Source of the DNA: Microvirga sp. 3-52
GTDB taxonomy: Bacteria; Pseudomonadota; Alphaproteobacteria; Rhizobiales; Beijerinckiaceae
Reading direction: 5' to 3'
Assembly: GCF_018383585.1 (NCBI RefSeq)
Contig: NZ_JAHAMK010000011.1
Span: 45,244-109,243, forward strand
Length of the DNA: 64,000 bases
Part shown: piece after piece, positions 7,447 to 18,441 of the stretch
Numbering within the stretch: position 1 is the first letter of the stretch
How the letters are laid out: each line of letters begins with the position of its first letter
Position numbers and translations under genes: made by a program
The notes under the pieces: model-generated
The model's database searches: none
Told to the model about the DNA's origin: nothing
What the model saw: only the letters and a program-made list of their open reading frames with translations

Positions 7447-7668
7447 ATGGCAACGGAGTTCTATGTCGTTCGACATCATGGCGCTTGGCGCATCCGGGTG
7501 AATGGCAAACATCACGGGGAGTACGATTCCCGCCTTTTGGGCATTAACGCCGCAGTGACGGAAGCCAAAGCTGCCGGGCCAGGGGCGAAAGTTTTCAGCA
7601 CGGGGATCGTCAGTCAATCAAGCCAAGAGTGGCAGTCTTCGGAAGGGCCAGATCCGCTCTCCCCTTGA
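7447..7668 (+). CDS. DUF2188-like small protein (73 aa)
   Basis: ATG 7447 with GGGAGATCTTG upstream. The core FYVVRHHGAWRIRVNGKHHG followed by a helix with AVTEAKAAG and then AKVFSTGIV is the beta-beta-beta-alpha-beta pattern of DUF2188 (small proteins that begin YHVVxxxGxWxVKxEG). The tail is polar. The match is by pattern only. It sits in the small-gene run, same strand as its neighbours. Confidence 0.65.
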   Translation: MATEFYVVRHHGAWRIRVNGKHHGEYDSRLLGINAAVTEAKAAGPGAKVFSTGIVSQSSQEWQSSEGPDPLSP

Positions 7669-7700
7669 TCGTTTATGGTACGATCTCACAGGAGACACGC

Positions 7701-8132
7701 ATGAGTGAGCGCATGAGCCGCCTTTGTGACGAGCTGCGCATCAAACTTCACGGTATTGACCGCCGCCTCGAGGCACTCAAATCGAATGGAGTAGCAGCTT
7801 TCGACAAGTCGCAGGACCTGCTTGAGAGCCAGCTGGACCGAGTTGAGCAGCGCATCTATGACAATCGCGTTACCGTCGAAGCAGCCAATATCAGGGTCAA
7901 GACATGGCTCGCGGAGAAAAGGGCCGGCTCCGTCTCTGACAGAGCGCATTGGAAAGAGAACCACAAGACCTATCTGCTGGAAGCGCGCGCCGATGATGCC
8001 GAGGCCTACGCCATCGCCGTCTTCGAGCTGGCGGCATCGGCAGCCGATGAGGCCACTCTGGCGGTCCTGCAGGCCCTCCTCGCACGGAGCGATGCTGACA
8101 CCGCCTCGGAAGCTGAAGCGCCCCTGGGGTGA
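7701..8132 (+). CDS. Helical, coiled-coil-like protein of unknown function (143 aa)
   Basis: ATG 7701 (MSERMSRLCDELRIKLHGID) follows CAGGAGACACGC, a good ribosome site. Almost all helix: two long heptad-bearing segments (residues about 5-70 and 85-130) separated by a basic turn around AEKRAGSVSDRAHWKENHK. No signal peptide. The C-terminal helix is Ala-rich (AIAVFELAASAADEATLAVL). A terminator-like hairpin follows at 8160. It could be a cytosolic structural or stress protein; not assigned. Confidence 0.7.
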   Translation: MSERMSRLCDELRIKLHGIDRRLEALKSNGVAAFDKSQDLLESQLDRVEQRIYDNRVTVEAANIRVKTWLAEKRAGSVSDRAHWKENHKTYLLEARADDAEAYAIAVFELAASAADEATLAVLQALLARSDADTASEAEAPLG

Positions 8133-8159
8133 GTCCTCAGCTTCAAGGATGATACACAG

Positions 8160-8186
8160 CGCGCTGAATCCGATTCAGCGCGTTTT
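8160..8186 (+). terminator. Terminator hairpin after the coiled-coil gene
   Basis: CGCGCTGAAT-CCG-ATTCAGCGCG forms a perfect 10-bp stem (8160-8182 including the three-base loop), followed by TTTT. It lies 28 bases after the stop codon at 8132. Confidence 0.75.
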
Positions 8187-8284
8187 CGAGAGTGCATAGC
8201 GAAGAGGCAATGTTGGTCGATCAGTCTGGTTTCTTGGCATGCCGCAACCTACACCCATACATCTAGCAAGGCGGAGTTCCTGTG

Positions 8285-8494
8285 ATGTTCGTCATCGAGT
8301 TCTTCCGGATCCGCGACACCGACAAAGCTCACGCCGTGCTCGGGTCTGTTGAACACGACACGACGGATTTGGAGGAGGCAAAGGTGAGAGCCCGATCCAT
8401 GTTCGAGACCCTGGACATGCCGCAAAGGCCGGATGCGCTGCGGATCCTGGACCCGAACGGCGATGAGGTGTTTTTCTGGAATCCACAGGGCTAA
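8285..8494 (+). CDS. Hypothetical small protein (69 aa)
   Basis: ATG 8285; a GTG immediately before it (8282) is also possible. GGCGGAGTTCCTGTG supplies the ribosome site. The product starts MFVIEFFRIRDTDKAHAVLG and ends VFFWNPQG, consistent with a small alpha/beta fold: strand, charged turn, helix (DLEEAKVRARSMFETL), strand. The pattern of a helix holding EAxxxA(R)xxF after a hydrophobic strand is shared with many small Rhizobiales unknowns. No function assigned. Confidence 0.7.
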   Translation: MFVIEFFRIRDTDKAHAVLGSVEHDTTDLEEAKVRARSMFETLDMPQRPDALRILDPNGDEVFFWNPQG

Positions 8495-8626
8495 GGCACC
8501 TCAAGGCGACATAGCCTGTGATCCTACCCCTTGTGTGCTCTCGCCCCGCCGGTGGAAGGCCCGGGGGATCCAATGGGCCGGCGCCGGGGTTGTCCCATGA
8601 ACAACCTGAGCTGAGAGCCTCGTCCC

Positions 8627-11041
8627 ATGGCCGATCCGGCCCTGCCTCCATCCGTCGCGCAGCCCGCAAGCTCTCCCGTCCTGACGGCGGGCGGCATCGT
8701 CCTGGCGATCGGGGGGCTCTACTTCGGCCGGGACATCTTCATCCCCTTTGCCCTTGCGATCCTCCTGAGCTTTGCGCTCACCCCGTTGGTAAATTGGCTC
8801 CGGCGCCTGAAACTGCCTCGGATAGCCGCCGTACTCATTGCCGTCACGCTGGCTTTCATCCTCATCGGCGGCATCGGCTTCGTCGTCGGCCGACAGCTCG
8901 TCCAGCTCGCCAACAACCTACCGACCTACCAGACCACCATCACCCAGAAGATCCGTTCCTTGCAGCAAACCGCCCCAGGCGGCGGCATTGTTGAAAAGGT
9001 CACCAGCACCATTCAGGATCTCGGCAAGGAAATCTCCGGCGGGGAGACGTCCGAGGACAAGCCGGTGCAGGCCCCCGGCCCCGCGCTCCGCGGCACGCCG
9101 CAGGAGCCCGTCACCGTGCGGTTGGAGCCTCCCAGCCCCCGCCCGCTAGAGGTGATCCAAACGATCGTCGGCCCTCTGCTCGCGCCGCTCGCCACCGCCG
9201 GCCTCGTCATCATCTTTGTGATTTTCGTACTGCTCGAGCGGGAGGATCTGCGAGACCGCTTCATCAAGCTTGCCGGAGCGGGCGATCTTCAGAAGAGCAC
9301 ACAGGCCATCAACGATGCGGCCGCCCGGGTCAGCCGCTACCTCCTGATGCAGCTCCTGGTAAACCTGAGTTACGGCATTCCGATCGGCATCGCCCTCTAC
9401 TTCATCGGCGTGCCCAACGCAGTGCTGTGGGGGCTGCTCGCAGCGGTGCTGCGGTTCGTTCCCTATCTCGGTCCCTTCCTCGCAGCCCTGTTTCCCATCG
9501 CCCTGGCGGTGGCTGTCGATCCCGGCTGGACCATGCTGTTCTGGGTCGTGGGACTGTTCCTCATAGCGGAACTCGTCAGCAACAACGTCATCGAGCCGTG
9601 GCTCTACGGCTCCAGCACCGGCCTGTCGTCGCTCGCCATCATCATGGCGGCGATCTTCTGGACCACCCTGTGGGGGCCGGTCGGGCTGTTCCTGGCAACG
9701 CCCCTGACCGTCTGCCTCGTCGTGATCGGCCGGTACGTGCCGCGGCTCGAATTCCTGGGGATCCTCCTTGGAAGCGATCCGGTGCTCGCGCCGGAGGAGC
9801 GTCTCTATCAGCGCCTGCTCGCCGGCAATCTGGAGGAGGCGGTAGAGTTGGCTGAAGATTATGTCGACGAGCGCTCGTCCCGCGAGTTCTACGACAATGT
9901 CGGCATCCCGGCCCTTCGTCTGGCCGAAAACGACCGCCAGCGCAGCACCACGGATACCAGTTACAGGCGGCTCGTCGCCGATACCGCCATCTGCGTCGTC
10001 CGGGAGGTCGAAGATCACGTTCGGGAAAAGGCAACCTCCGACGACGAGCCGAACGACAAGGCGGGCGGAGGCCGCGTGCCGCCTGCCGATGAGGCGCGTA
10101 TCCTCTGTCTGGCCGGACGTACGGAACTTGATCGCGCGGCGGCCGAGATGATGGCGCAGGCGCTTGGAGAGCGTGGCATCGGTGCGCGTGTCCTACCGCC
10201 GATCGCCGTCACCCAGGGGGCTTTGGGGCAACTCGATCTCCAAGGCGTGAACGTCGTCTGCCTGTCCTATCTCCACCCGCAGCCGCAGGTGTATGCACGC
10301 TACATCTGCCGCCGCCTCCGCCGCCGAGCGCCCCACGTGAAGCTCGCCGTCTGCTGCTGGAACCCGGCGCCCGGCATAGGGCAGACGGATGCGCTCGCAA
10401 AGCAGATGGCGGCCGATGCGGCGTTCACCTCCCTTGAGGTCTGTATCGATCAGGTGGATGCATGGGTGACCCGCACCCCGTCTTCGGCCGGGACGTCCCC
10501 GGCCCATCCCGGCACAGAGCAAGAGCAACTCGAGGCGCTGCACGAACTCGGCGTGGCCTCCGTGAGCGGGCGGCGTTTTGACGAGGTATCCAGGAAAGTC
10601 GCCCAAGCATTTGGCGCACCGATCGCCCTCGTGTCCCTGTACAACGAGGGCGGCCGCCCCAGGAATGAGGCCGCGGATGCTGCCGTAGATCCCCATGCCA
10701 GCGGGCGGCCGGCTCACGAGTCGTTGGACGCCCACGTCATGGCGGCGAACGAAGTGCTCGTGTCCGAGGACGTAACCGAGGATCCGAGGTTCGCCGATGA
10801 TCCGCTCGTTCTTGAGAAAGGCATCCGCTTCTACGCCGGAGCCCCTCTGCGGACGCGCTCCGGAGTGGTGGTTGGTTCCCTCTCCGTCATCGATACCCGG
10901 CCGCGCCAGTTCCCGGAACCCGACCGCCAGCGTCTTCAGGCGATGGCCGACGAGCTGGTGGCCGACCTCGAGCGTCAAACCTCGGACAGCGAAAGCCACT
11001 CCCGGATGGCTGTTCCAAGCGCAGGTGCCAACCGGCTCTGA
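8627..11041 (+). CDS. AI-2E-family transporter fused to a regulatory C-terminus with GAF domain
   Basis: 804 residues. About 1-390 is an AI-2E/PerM-type membrane protein: N-terminal pair of membrane helices, a Pro-rich loop (about 140-180), then further helices, with family signature AAVLRFVPYLGPFLAA near residue 278. About 390-475 is helical and cytosolic. About 490-590 (ARILCLAGRTELDRAAAEMM ... NVVCLSYLHPQPQ) has the strand-helix order of a B12-binding-like Rossmann fold but no visible DxHxxG motif. About 635-790 is a GAF domain ending AGAPLRTRSGVVVGSLSVID. Ordinary family members are about 350-400 residues, so half of this protein is extra. The transported molecule is unknown; the GAF suggests gating by a ligand, redox state or nucleotide. 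Confidence 0.88.
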   Translation: MADPALPPSVAQPASSPVLTAGGIVLAIGGLYFGRDIFIPFALAILLSFALTPLVNWLRRLKLPRIAAVLIAVTLAFILIGGIGFVVGRQLVQLANNLPTYQTTITQKIRSLQQTAPGGGIVEKVTSTIQDLGKEISGGETSEDKPVQAPGPALRGTPQEPVTVRLEPPSPRPLEVIQTIVGPLLAPLATAGLVIIFVIFVLLEREDLRDRFIKLAGAGDLQKSTQAINDAAARVSRYLLMQLLVNLSYGIPIGIALYFIGVPNAVLWGLLAAVLRFVPYLGPFLAALFPIALAVAVDPGWTMLFWVVGLFLIAELVSNNVIEPWLYGSSTGLSSLAIIMAAIFWTTLWGPVGLFLATPLTVCLVVIGRYVPRLEFLGILLGSDPVLAPEERLYQRLLAGNLEEAVELAEDYVDERSSREFYDNVGIPALRLAENDRQRSTTDTSYRRLVADTAICVVREVEDHVREKATSDDEPNDKAGGGRVPPADEARILCLAGRTELDRAAAEMMAQALGERGIGARVLPPIAVTQGALGQLDLQGVNVVCLSYLHPQPQVYARYICRRLRRRAPHVKLAVCCWNPAPGIGQTDALAKQMAADAAFTSLEVCIDQVDAWVTRTPSSAGTSPAHPGTEQEQLEALHELGVASVSGRRFDEVSRKVAQAFGAPIALVSLYNEGGRPRNEAADAAVDPHASGRPAHESLDAHVMAANEVLVSEDVTEDPRFADDPLVLEKGIRFYAGAPLRTRSGVVVGSLSVIDTRPRQFPEPDRQRLQAMADELVADLERQTSDSESHSRMAVPSAGANRL

Positions 11042-11130
11042 TGAGGCATTGGAGCGGCTTTGCTGTCGCAGAGGCCTGACCTGTGGTAGGAGCCGGAACG
11101 GTGGTGGCCGGACATGAGGAGAGCGGGACC

Positions 11131-11484
11131 GTGACAGACATCAGACGGGTCGGCATTGCCGCCCGCTACAGCGACCTCGTGATCCATGATGGGACGGCCT
11201 ACTTCTCCGGCTACGTGCCAGAGACGACCCTGGGCCTAGCGGTCTCGGACCAGACCAAGGACATCCTCGGGCAGATCGAGCAGTCTCTCGACGAGGTCGG
11301 CAGCGACAAGTCCAAGCTTCTGCAGGCGACGATCTGGCTGGCGGACATTGCCTTCTACGACGAGATGAACGCGGTCTGGGACGCCTGGGTGGTCCCGGGG
11401 CAGGCTCCGGCGCGTGCTTGTGTCGAGGCGAAGCTGGCCGACCCGGACTACAAGCTCGAGATCCAGGTCATCGCCGCCCTCTGA
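11131..11484 (+). CDS. RidA family (YjgF/YER057c) protein
   Basis: 117 residues from the GTG at 11131 (VTDIRRVGIAARYSDLVIHD), with AGGAGAGCGGGACC just upstream; an earlier ATG at 11083 gives an odd extension. The family fold is clear: AYFSGYVPE near the start, the Lys/Leu-rich helix, and PARACVEAKLADPDYKLEIQ, where the Arg is the residue that holds the carboxylate of imine intermediates. RidA proteins hydrolyse reactive enamines/imines such as 2-aminoacrylate. It belongs to a subgroup other than canonical RidA by its GYVPE motif. Confidence 0.88.
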   Translation: MTDIRRVGIAARYSDLVIHDGTAYFSGYVPETTLGLAVSDQTKDILGQIEQSLDEVGSDKSKLLQATIWLADIAFYDEMNAVWDAWVVPGQAPARACVEAKLADPDYKLEIQVIAAL

Positions 11485-11498
11485 CCCGCGATTGCCGC

Positions 11499-12296
11499 TC
11501 AGGCGCGCTCCGTCCGGGCGCTCGATTTCGCGAGAGCTCCCAGACGCTTGCGCTCGTAGTGCTTCGCCAGGCGAAGGTGACGCCACGTGGCGTAGTTCAT
11601 GGCGATCAGGAAGCCATAGGTGCCGCGCAGAAAGTGCAGTCGCCCGAAATAGGCCTTCAGGAAGGCGGCGGGAAACTCGAAATAGACCCGCCATGTGGGA
11701 ATCGAGATTCCCCTCACCTCGAGATCTACGGCCTGCTGGTCGGCATAGCTGTTGAGCTTGGCGAGCTGATCGCCGAGAGAGCGCACGGACCTGTGATGCA
11801 CGAGCCCCTTCAGCTTGCCGATATTGATTCCGGGCCTCAGATCGACCCGGTCATGGACGAGGGAGGAGGAATACCGGCCGGCATCCCGGCGATAGAGGCG
11901 GACGGGGGCGATCCGATAAGCCAAAGGATGGGGGGCGGTCTCGCCTGGATACGTCTCGGCGATCCGGATTCCATAAGCTTGGCAGGGCGGCTCGCCATGG
12001 GCAAACAGAGCGCGCATCTCGGCCAGCAATTCCGGTGAGACCTCCTCATCCGCGTCGAGGTTCAGCAGCCACTCGTGCCGGCACTGGTCCTCTGCGAAGC
12101 GCTTCTGGAGCCCGTAGCCAGGCCAGGGATTGAAGATCACCCGGGCGCCGAGCTCCTGGGCCACCGCCTGGGTTCCATCCGTCGAGCCCGAATCGACCAC
12201 GATGATATCGTCCGTCAGCCCTCGGATGGCACGGATGGTCGCTCCGATCCGGTCGGCCTCGTTCTTGGCAATGATGAAAACGGAAACAGGAAGCAT
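11499..12296 (-). CDS. Glycosyltransferase family 2 (WaaE/KdtX-like)
   Basis: 265 residues. GT-A fold: VSVFIIAKNEADRIGATIRA at the N-terminus, DIIVVDSGSTDGT for nucleotide-sugar binding, and NLDADEEVSPEL as the metal-binding DxD region. The C-terminal half with VHDRVDLRPG and the basic helical end (LRLAKHYERKRLG) resembles the lipopolysaccharide-core glucosyltransferases WaaE/KdtX. Probably acts at the cytoplasmic face of the inner membrane on lipid-A core; the acceptor is inferred. It converges on the RidA gene with 14 bases between them. Confidence 0.88.
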   Translation of the reverse strand: MLPVSVFIIAKNEADRIGATIRAIRGLTDDIIVVDSGSTDGTQAVAQELGARVIFNPWPGYGLQKRFAEDQCRHEWLLNLDADEEVSPELLAEMRALFAHGEPPCQAYGIRIAETYPGETAPHPLAYRIAPVRLYRRDAGRYSSSLVHDRVDLRPGINIGKLKGLVHHRSVRSLGDQLAKLNSYADQQAVDLEVRGISIPTWRVYFEFPAAFLKAYFGRLHFLRGTYGFLIAMNYATWRHLRLAKHYERKRLGALAKSSARTERA

Positions 12297-12401
12297 GGCA
12301 CCGGGTGCCTAGCCGCCCTGAAGTGCCATGGCAAGGGCTTTGGAATCCTTCAGGGGGCCTGCTGCCGTCACCTCGCCCTTGTGATCCAGCGAGAGTGATC
12401 G

Positions 12402-13334
12402 TCAGAGAAGCTCGCCCTCACGGGCTTGACCTTCCGCGGAAAGCCCGATCCGCTTGCGCACGCGCAGCTCTGCCAGAAGCGGAAAATGATCGGAAGCCAC
12501 CCGGGTCAGAGGGTTCCGAACCGGCCCGGCATCCACCACTTCGATGGCTTTCGTCACGAAGACATGATCGAGGCGCAGAACGGGTGCCCTCGTATGAAAA
12601 GTCGGTTGAGGCTCCCCGAAGGAGTTGGAGAGCTGGGCATCCTGCATCCGGTTTGCGATCAGCCGATAAGACCGGGAGTAAGGCGGCGCATTGAAGTCGC
12701 CCAGCAGCACGGCTGGTTCTGCGCAATCCGGATGGCCGACCCAATCCGGCCCAATGAGAGCCGCTGCCTGCGCCCGCCTCTCCCCGGAGCGCAGCGACAG
12801 GTGAGCGTTGACGACCTGGATCGTCTGACCGTCGACCTCGACGGCGACCCAGAGCGCGCTGCGCTTCTCGAAGGAAGGCCTTGTCGATTGCGTGGGAAGC
12901 CGCTCCGACCTCACGATTCTGGAGGAGTGGCGGGTCAGCACGGCAATGCCGTACTGCTCGCCCAGGATGCGGATCGTGGGCTGGAAATGCAGATCCATGC
13001 CGAGCCTGGATGCCACGGCGGCCGCCTGATCGATCTCCCCTGCCCGCGCGCGGCCGACGCGAACCTCCTGCAGCGCGACGATGTCCGGGTCGCAGGACGC
13101 GATGACCTCAGCTATCCGATGCGGTGAGATCTGCCTGTCCGTGCCGAGCCAGCGATGGACATTGTAGGTGAGGATCCGAAGGGTTCGCCCCTGTTTGTCG
13201 CTATGCTTCAAAGGTGAGTACCGGCTCAATTCGTTCGTTACAGGTAAAAGCACCGCGTCATTCGGCACAAGCAGGAAATCGTCCCAGCCACCTAAGCGGC
13301 AAACGTGTCGGATCAATGACCCAGGCTCGACCAT
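12402..13334 (-). CDS. Endonuclease/exonuclease/phosphatase (EEP) family protein
   Basis: Up to 310 residues from 13334. The EEP fold is plain from [10 protein letters not shown] (near residue 53) through DIVALQEVR, the catalytic [15 protein letters not shown], the metal-binding [16 protein letters not shown] and the terminal ASDHFPLLA with the catalytic His. All main active-site residues (Asn, Glu, Asp-x-Asn, Asp-His) are present. The N-terminal 48 residues are not family sequence, so translation may start inside, for instance at a TTG about 35 codons in. Function could be nuclease, phosphodiesterase or phospholipase-like. Confidence 0.85.
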   Translation of the reverse strand: MVEPGSLIRHVCRLGGWDDFLLVPNDAVLLPVTNELSRYSPLKHSDKQGRTLRILTYNVHRWLGTDRQISPHRIAEVIASCDPDIVALQEVRVGRARAGEIDQAAAVASRLGMDLHFQPTIRILGEQYGIAVLTRHSSRIVRSERLPTQSTRPSFEKRSALWVAVEVDGQTIQVVNAHLSLRSGERRAQAAALIGPDWVGHPDCAEPAVLLGDFNAPPYSRSYRLIANRMQDAQLSNSFGEPQPTFHTRAPVLRLDHVFVTKAIEVVDAGPVRNPLTRVASDHFPLLAELRVRKRIGLSAEGQAREGELL

Positions 13335-13400
13335 GGTTCCGCCGGGAGAGGCCTTGGAGCCATCGGATGGGCACCTCCCCGAAGAATTTTTCGTGCCCGC

Positions 13401-13430
13401 TTGACCTTCCCATGATTGGAAGGATTACAC
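13401..13430 (+). promoter_or_regulatory. copA promoter with CueR operator
   Basis: TTGACC (13401-13406) serves as -35 box. The dyad CCTTCC (13405-13410) / GGAAGG (13418-13423) with seven bases between matches the CueR/MerR-type operator ACCTTCC...GGAAGGT. A -10-like TTACAC or TACACC starts at 13425-13426, making the spacer 18-19 bases, longer than 17 as expected for promoters that MerR-family activators untwist. The copA ATG is 33 bases downstream. Confidence 0.8.
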
Positions 13431-13462
13431 CGTCTTCCCATATGAGGATCAGGAGATTCACC

Positions 13463-15996
<2,534 letters not shown>

Positions 15997-16000
<4 letters not shown>

Positions 16001-16452
16001 ATATCGGACAGGCAGCAGCGGCCTCGGGCGTTTCGGCCAAGATGATCCGCTATTACGAGTCCATCGGACTGATCCCGAAGACCGTGAGGACGGAATCGGG
16101 ATACCGGGTCTATTCGGATCACGACGTGCATACCCTGCGCTTCATCCGCCGGTCGAGGGACCTGGGCTTTTCGGTCGAGCAGATCGCGGATCTCGTCTCC
16201 CTCTGGCAGGACCGCGAGCGGGCGAGCAAGGACGTGAAGGCGATCGCGCTCGAACATGTCGGCGTGCTCGAGCGCAAGATCCGGGAGCTGCAGGAGATGG
16301 CTTCGACCTTGAAGCATCTCGCCAGGAACTGTCACGGCGATGCCCGTCCCCATTGCCCGATCATCGAGGAACTGGCGAACGATGATGTCACGCCGCCTGC
16401 GACGAAGCCGGACGCGAAGTTCGGCGCTTTGGGGAAGGCGTCCGCGCGTTAA
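15997..16452 (+). CDS. cueR: CueR, MerR-family Cu(I)-responsive regulator
   Basis: 151 residues. [25 protein letters not shown] is the winged-helix start typical of CueR (an N-terminal helix-turn-helix followed by RYYExxGL). The metal loop [12 protein letters not shown] places Cys112 and Cys120, the two ligands used for linear Cu(I). ATGA overlap with copA indicates translational coupling, so the regulator and pump rise together. The tail after residue 128 is polar and disordered. A dispersed hairpin repeat follows its stop. Confidence 0.95.
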
Positions 16453-16490
16453 ACCAGCCGTAGACAATCCTTGTGCGTCATCCCCTCCAC

Positions 16491-16580
16491 GTCATGGCCG
16501 GCCTTGTGCCGGCCATCCCGATGATGGGAGGCGCGGCGCTTTTCCGCATCGGGATCACCGGGACGAGCCCGGTGATGACG
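16491..16580. repeat. Dispersed double-hairpin repeat, copy 1 (order B-A)
   Basis: About 88 bases made of two inverted repeats: hairpin B (GTCATGGCCGG...CCGGCCAT) then hairpin A (GATCACCGG...CCGGTGATGAC), joined by a CCCGAT...ATCGGGA linker pair. This copy lies between the 3' ends of cueR and the convergent phosphatase. Ten copies occur in the window; the order B-A is the reverse complement of A-B. Confidence 0.85.
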
Positions 16581-16635
16581 GGAAGAGTGTCAGAGCTGGC
16601 AGTAACGAGGCAGGTCGGTGATTTATGCGCCACCC

Positions 16636-17214
16636 TCACGCCGCCATCTCGACCTCTCGGCCTCGCCCGAGATCGTGCATCAGCTGCACGTAGTTCGGCA
16701 TGCGCTGGATCTGGCGGCGGTAATGCCGGCGCAGCGCCTCCGTGAGCCGTCCGTTGCGCGACAGGAGTTCGTCCGCGAAGTCGATCATGAGGGAGTTCGG
16801 CCAGGCCTGCGGCCGGATTTCCACCAGGCGCTCGAACAACCTGTCTTCGCTCTCATTCGGGTTGGCCTGGACCATGAGGGTCAGCATTGCGGCGGTCGAG
16901 CGGGAGACGCCCATGTGGCAGTGGACGAGCAGGTGACCCTCCGCAGGCTCCGCCCGTCCGCCGGCCACCTCGTCTCCGAAGCGAAGGATGGCCTCCACAT
17001 CCCTCGGAGCCGGCAGGATCATGCCCGGCAACGGATTGATGATGTCGTGAAAGCGCAGGATCGTCCTGTGATGAGGATCATAGGCCCCGAAGGCCTCCGG
17101 ATCGGGATGATCAGGGTCGAGAATCGAGAGAATATGGGTCACGGACCGGTCGCGTTGGTCCGGCAGTTCCGAGATGCCGCAGATCGTGAGCATCTGAATG
17201 GGTATGGATTGCAT
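16636..17214 (-). CDS. Protein tyrosine/dual-specificity phosphatase-like protein
   Basis: 192 residues. The P-loop HCHMGVSRST carries catalytic Cys99 and Arg105 of the CX5R motif, preceded by the strand LLVH. A likely general acid is Asp57 in FHDIINP. The C-terminal region (RPQAWPNSLMIDFADELL) is the conserved end of a Rhizobiales tyrosine-phosphatase subgroup. Cytosolic. Substrate unknown; in vitro enzymes of this class take phosphotyrosine or phosphoinositides. It is transcribed towards cueR, with the repeat between. Confidence 0.88.
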   Translation of the reverse strand: MQSIPIQMLTICGISELPDQRDRSVTHILSILDPDHPDPEAFGAYDPHHRTILRFHDIINPLPGMILPAPRDVEAILRFGDEVAGGRAEPAEGHLLVHCHMGVSRSTAAMLTLMVQANPNESEDRLFERLVEIRPQAWPNSLMIDFADELLSRNGRLTEALRRHYRRQIQRMPNYVQLMHDLGRGREVEMAA

Positions 17215-17435
17215 GGAAAACGCTCGCTCGACACCTGAAATGGGACAAAAACCTTAGCGAACCTGTCGAAAGAGTTAACTCGCGTCTGCCGAAATGGATC
17301 GATGCGTTCAAAATACTGTGTCTTGCAAACCACAGTCCGGATTTGCCACATTTCCGCCATGCGAGATCCACCTTGTCGTCACCGCCAAGGCTATGTCTCT
17401 TTGAGAGTAACGCCGCCGCTCCCAAGGGTCGGCGA

Positions 17436-18203
17436 ATGAAGCAAAAACAGAAACTGCAGGTCACCCCACTGATGTTTGCTGCCACGGCATCGAGCCCCTC
17501 ACCGTTGAAAAACGCAATCCGCTTCTTTGCGGTTATTCTTCCGATGGCCCTAGCGGCCTGTGTCTCGACACAAGCGCCTCCGCAGCAAGCTTTGCGTCGC
17601 ATCGATCCCGTCTATGCGGCCATGTACGGACCCCGCCCCGACGAGCCGCATCCGCTGCCCGCGACCGACATCTCCGAGGTCGATCCGCGCTTCCTGCGCC
17701 GCGAGGTTGCCTATTACGGCCGCGAGGAGCCCGGCACCATCGTGGTCGACACGGCCGCCCGCTACCTCTATCTCGTGCGCGAGGGCGGCCGGGCCATCCG
17801 CTATGGCATCGGCGTCGGCAAGGAGGGCCTTGCCTGGGGCGGTCGCGCCCGGGTCGGCCGCAAGGCCATGTGGCCGAACTGGACGCCGACCGCCTCCATG
17901 ATCCGGCGCGAACCCGAGCGCAATGCCAAGTGGGCCGGAGGCATGCCCGGCGGCTTGAACAATCCGCTCGGTGCACGCGCGCTTTATCTCTACGACGGCG
18001 GCCGCGATACGATGTACCGGATCCATGGCACCACCGAGCCCTGGTCGATCGGCCAGTCGGTCTCAAGCGGCTGCATCCGCCTGTTCAATCAGGATATCAT
18101 CGACCTCCACAGCCGCGTGCCGGTCGGCTCGCCCGTGGTCGTGCTCCAGGGCCAGCGCCTGTTCGACGTGGAGGATGAAACGCGGGTGTCCTCCGCCTAT
18201 TGA
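17436..18203 (+). CDS. L,D-transpeptidase (YkuD domain), predicted lipoprotein
   Basis: 255 residues from ATG 17436. A signal sequence ends in the lipobox LAAC with Cys42, so the mature protein is probably lipid-anchored in the periplasm. The YkuD domain (about 100-235) has the active-site block HGTTEPWSIGQSVSSGCIRL with catalytic Cys213. These enzymes form 3-3 cross-links in peptidoglycan or attach outer-membrane proteins to it. The ribosome site is weak; ATG 17472 is an alternative but shortens the signal. A hairpin terminator follows at 18222. Confidence 0.93.
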   Translation: MKQKQKLQVTPLMFAATASSPSPLKNAIRFFAVILPMALAACVSTQAPPQQALRRIDPVYAAMYGPRPDEPHPLPATDISEVDPRFLRREVAYYGREEPGTIVVDTAARYLYLVREGGRAIRYGIGVGKEGLAWGGRARVGRKAMWPNWTPTASMIRREPERNAKWAGGMPGGLNNPLGARALYLYDGGRDTMYRIHGTTEPWSIGQSVSSGCIRLFNQDIIDLHSRVPVGSPVVVLQGQRLFDVEDETRVSSAY

Positions 18204-18221
18204 GACAATGGCGAATAAACC

Positions 18222-18253
18222 AAAAGGCTGGCTGCAGGCCGGCCCTTTTTCTT
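18222..18253 (+). terminator. Probable terminator after the L,D-transpeptidase gene
   Basis: AAAAGGCTGGC / GCCGGCCCTTTTT forms an imperfect GC-rich hairpin with a T-run, 20 bases after the stop codon at 18203. Confidence 0.6.
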
Positions 18254-18313
18254 TTGTCCCGTCTGGGCTTGAAGTAAGATCGGCCGGTCTCTGCTGGAGG
18301 CATGGTCATGACA

Positions 18314-18441
18314 CGCATCGTGCGGACCCGAAGGGCCGCGCCAGCGAAAAGTGGCCCCGGTTTTCCGCGTCGAACGATGCGCTTTCCCATGAGGAGCATC
18401 GGATGAGCCCCAAAAGTGGATTCCACTTTTGGGTCCGATGC
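18314..18441. repeat. Dispersed repeat, second family (S), copy 1
   Basis: CGCATCGTGCGGACCC starts a roughly 125-base element that also contains AAAAGTGG...CCGGTTTTCC, AACGATGCG, GGAGCATCGGAT and the inverted repeat CCAAAAGTGGATTCCACTTTTGG (given here in part). Related copies lie near 31250, 50884 and 51853. In this copy the 3' hairpin runs into the start of the DUF2892 gene. Confidence 0.8.
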
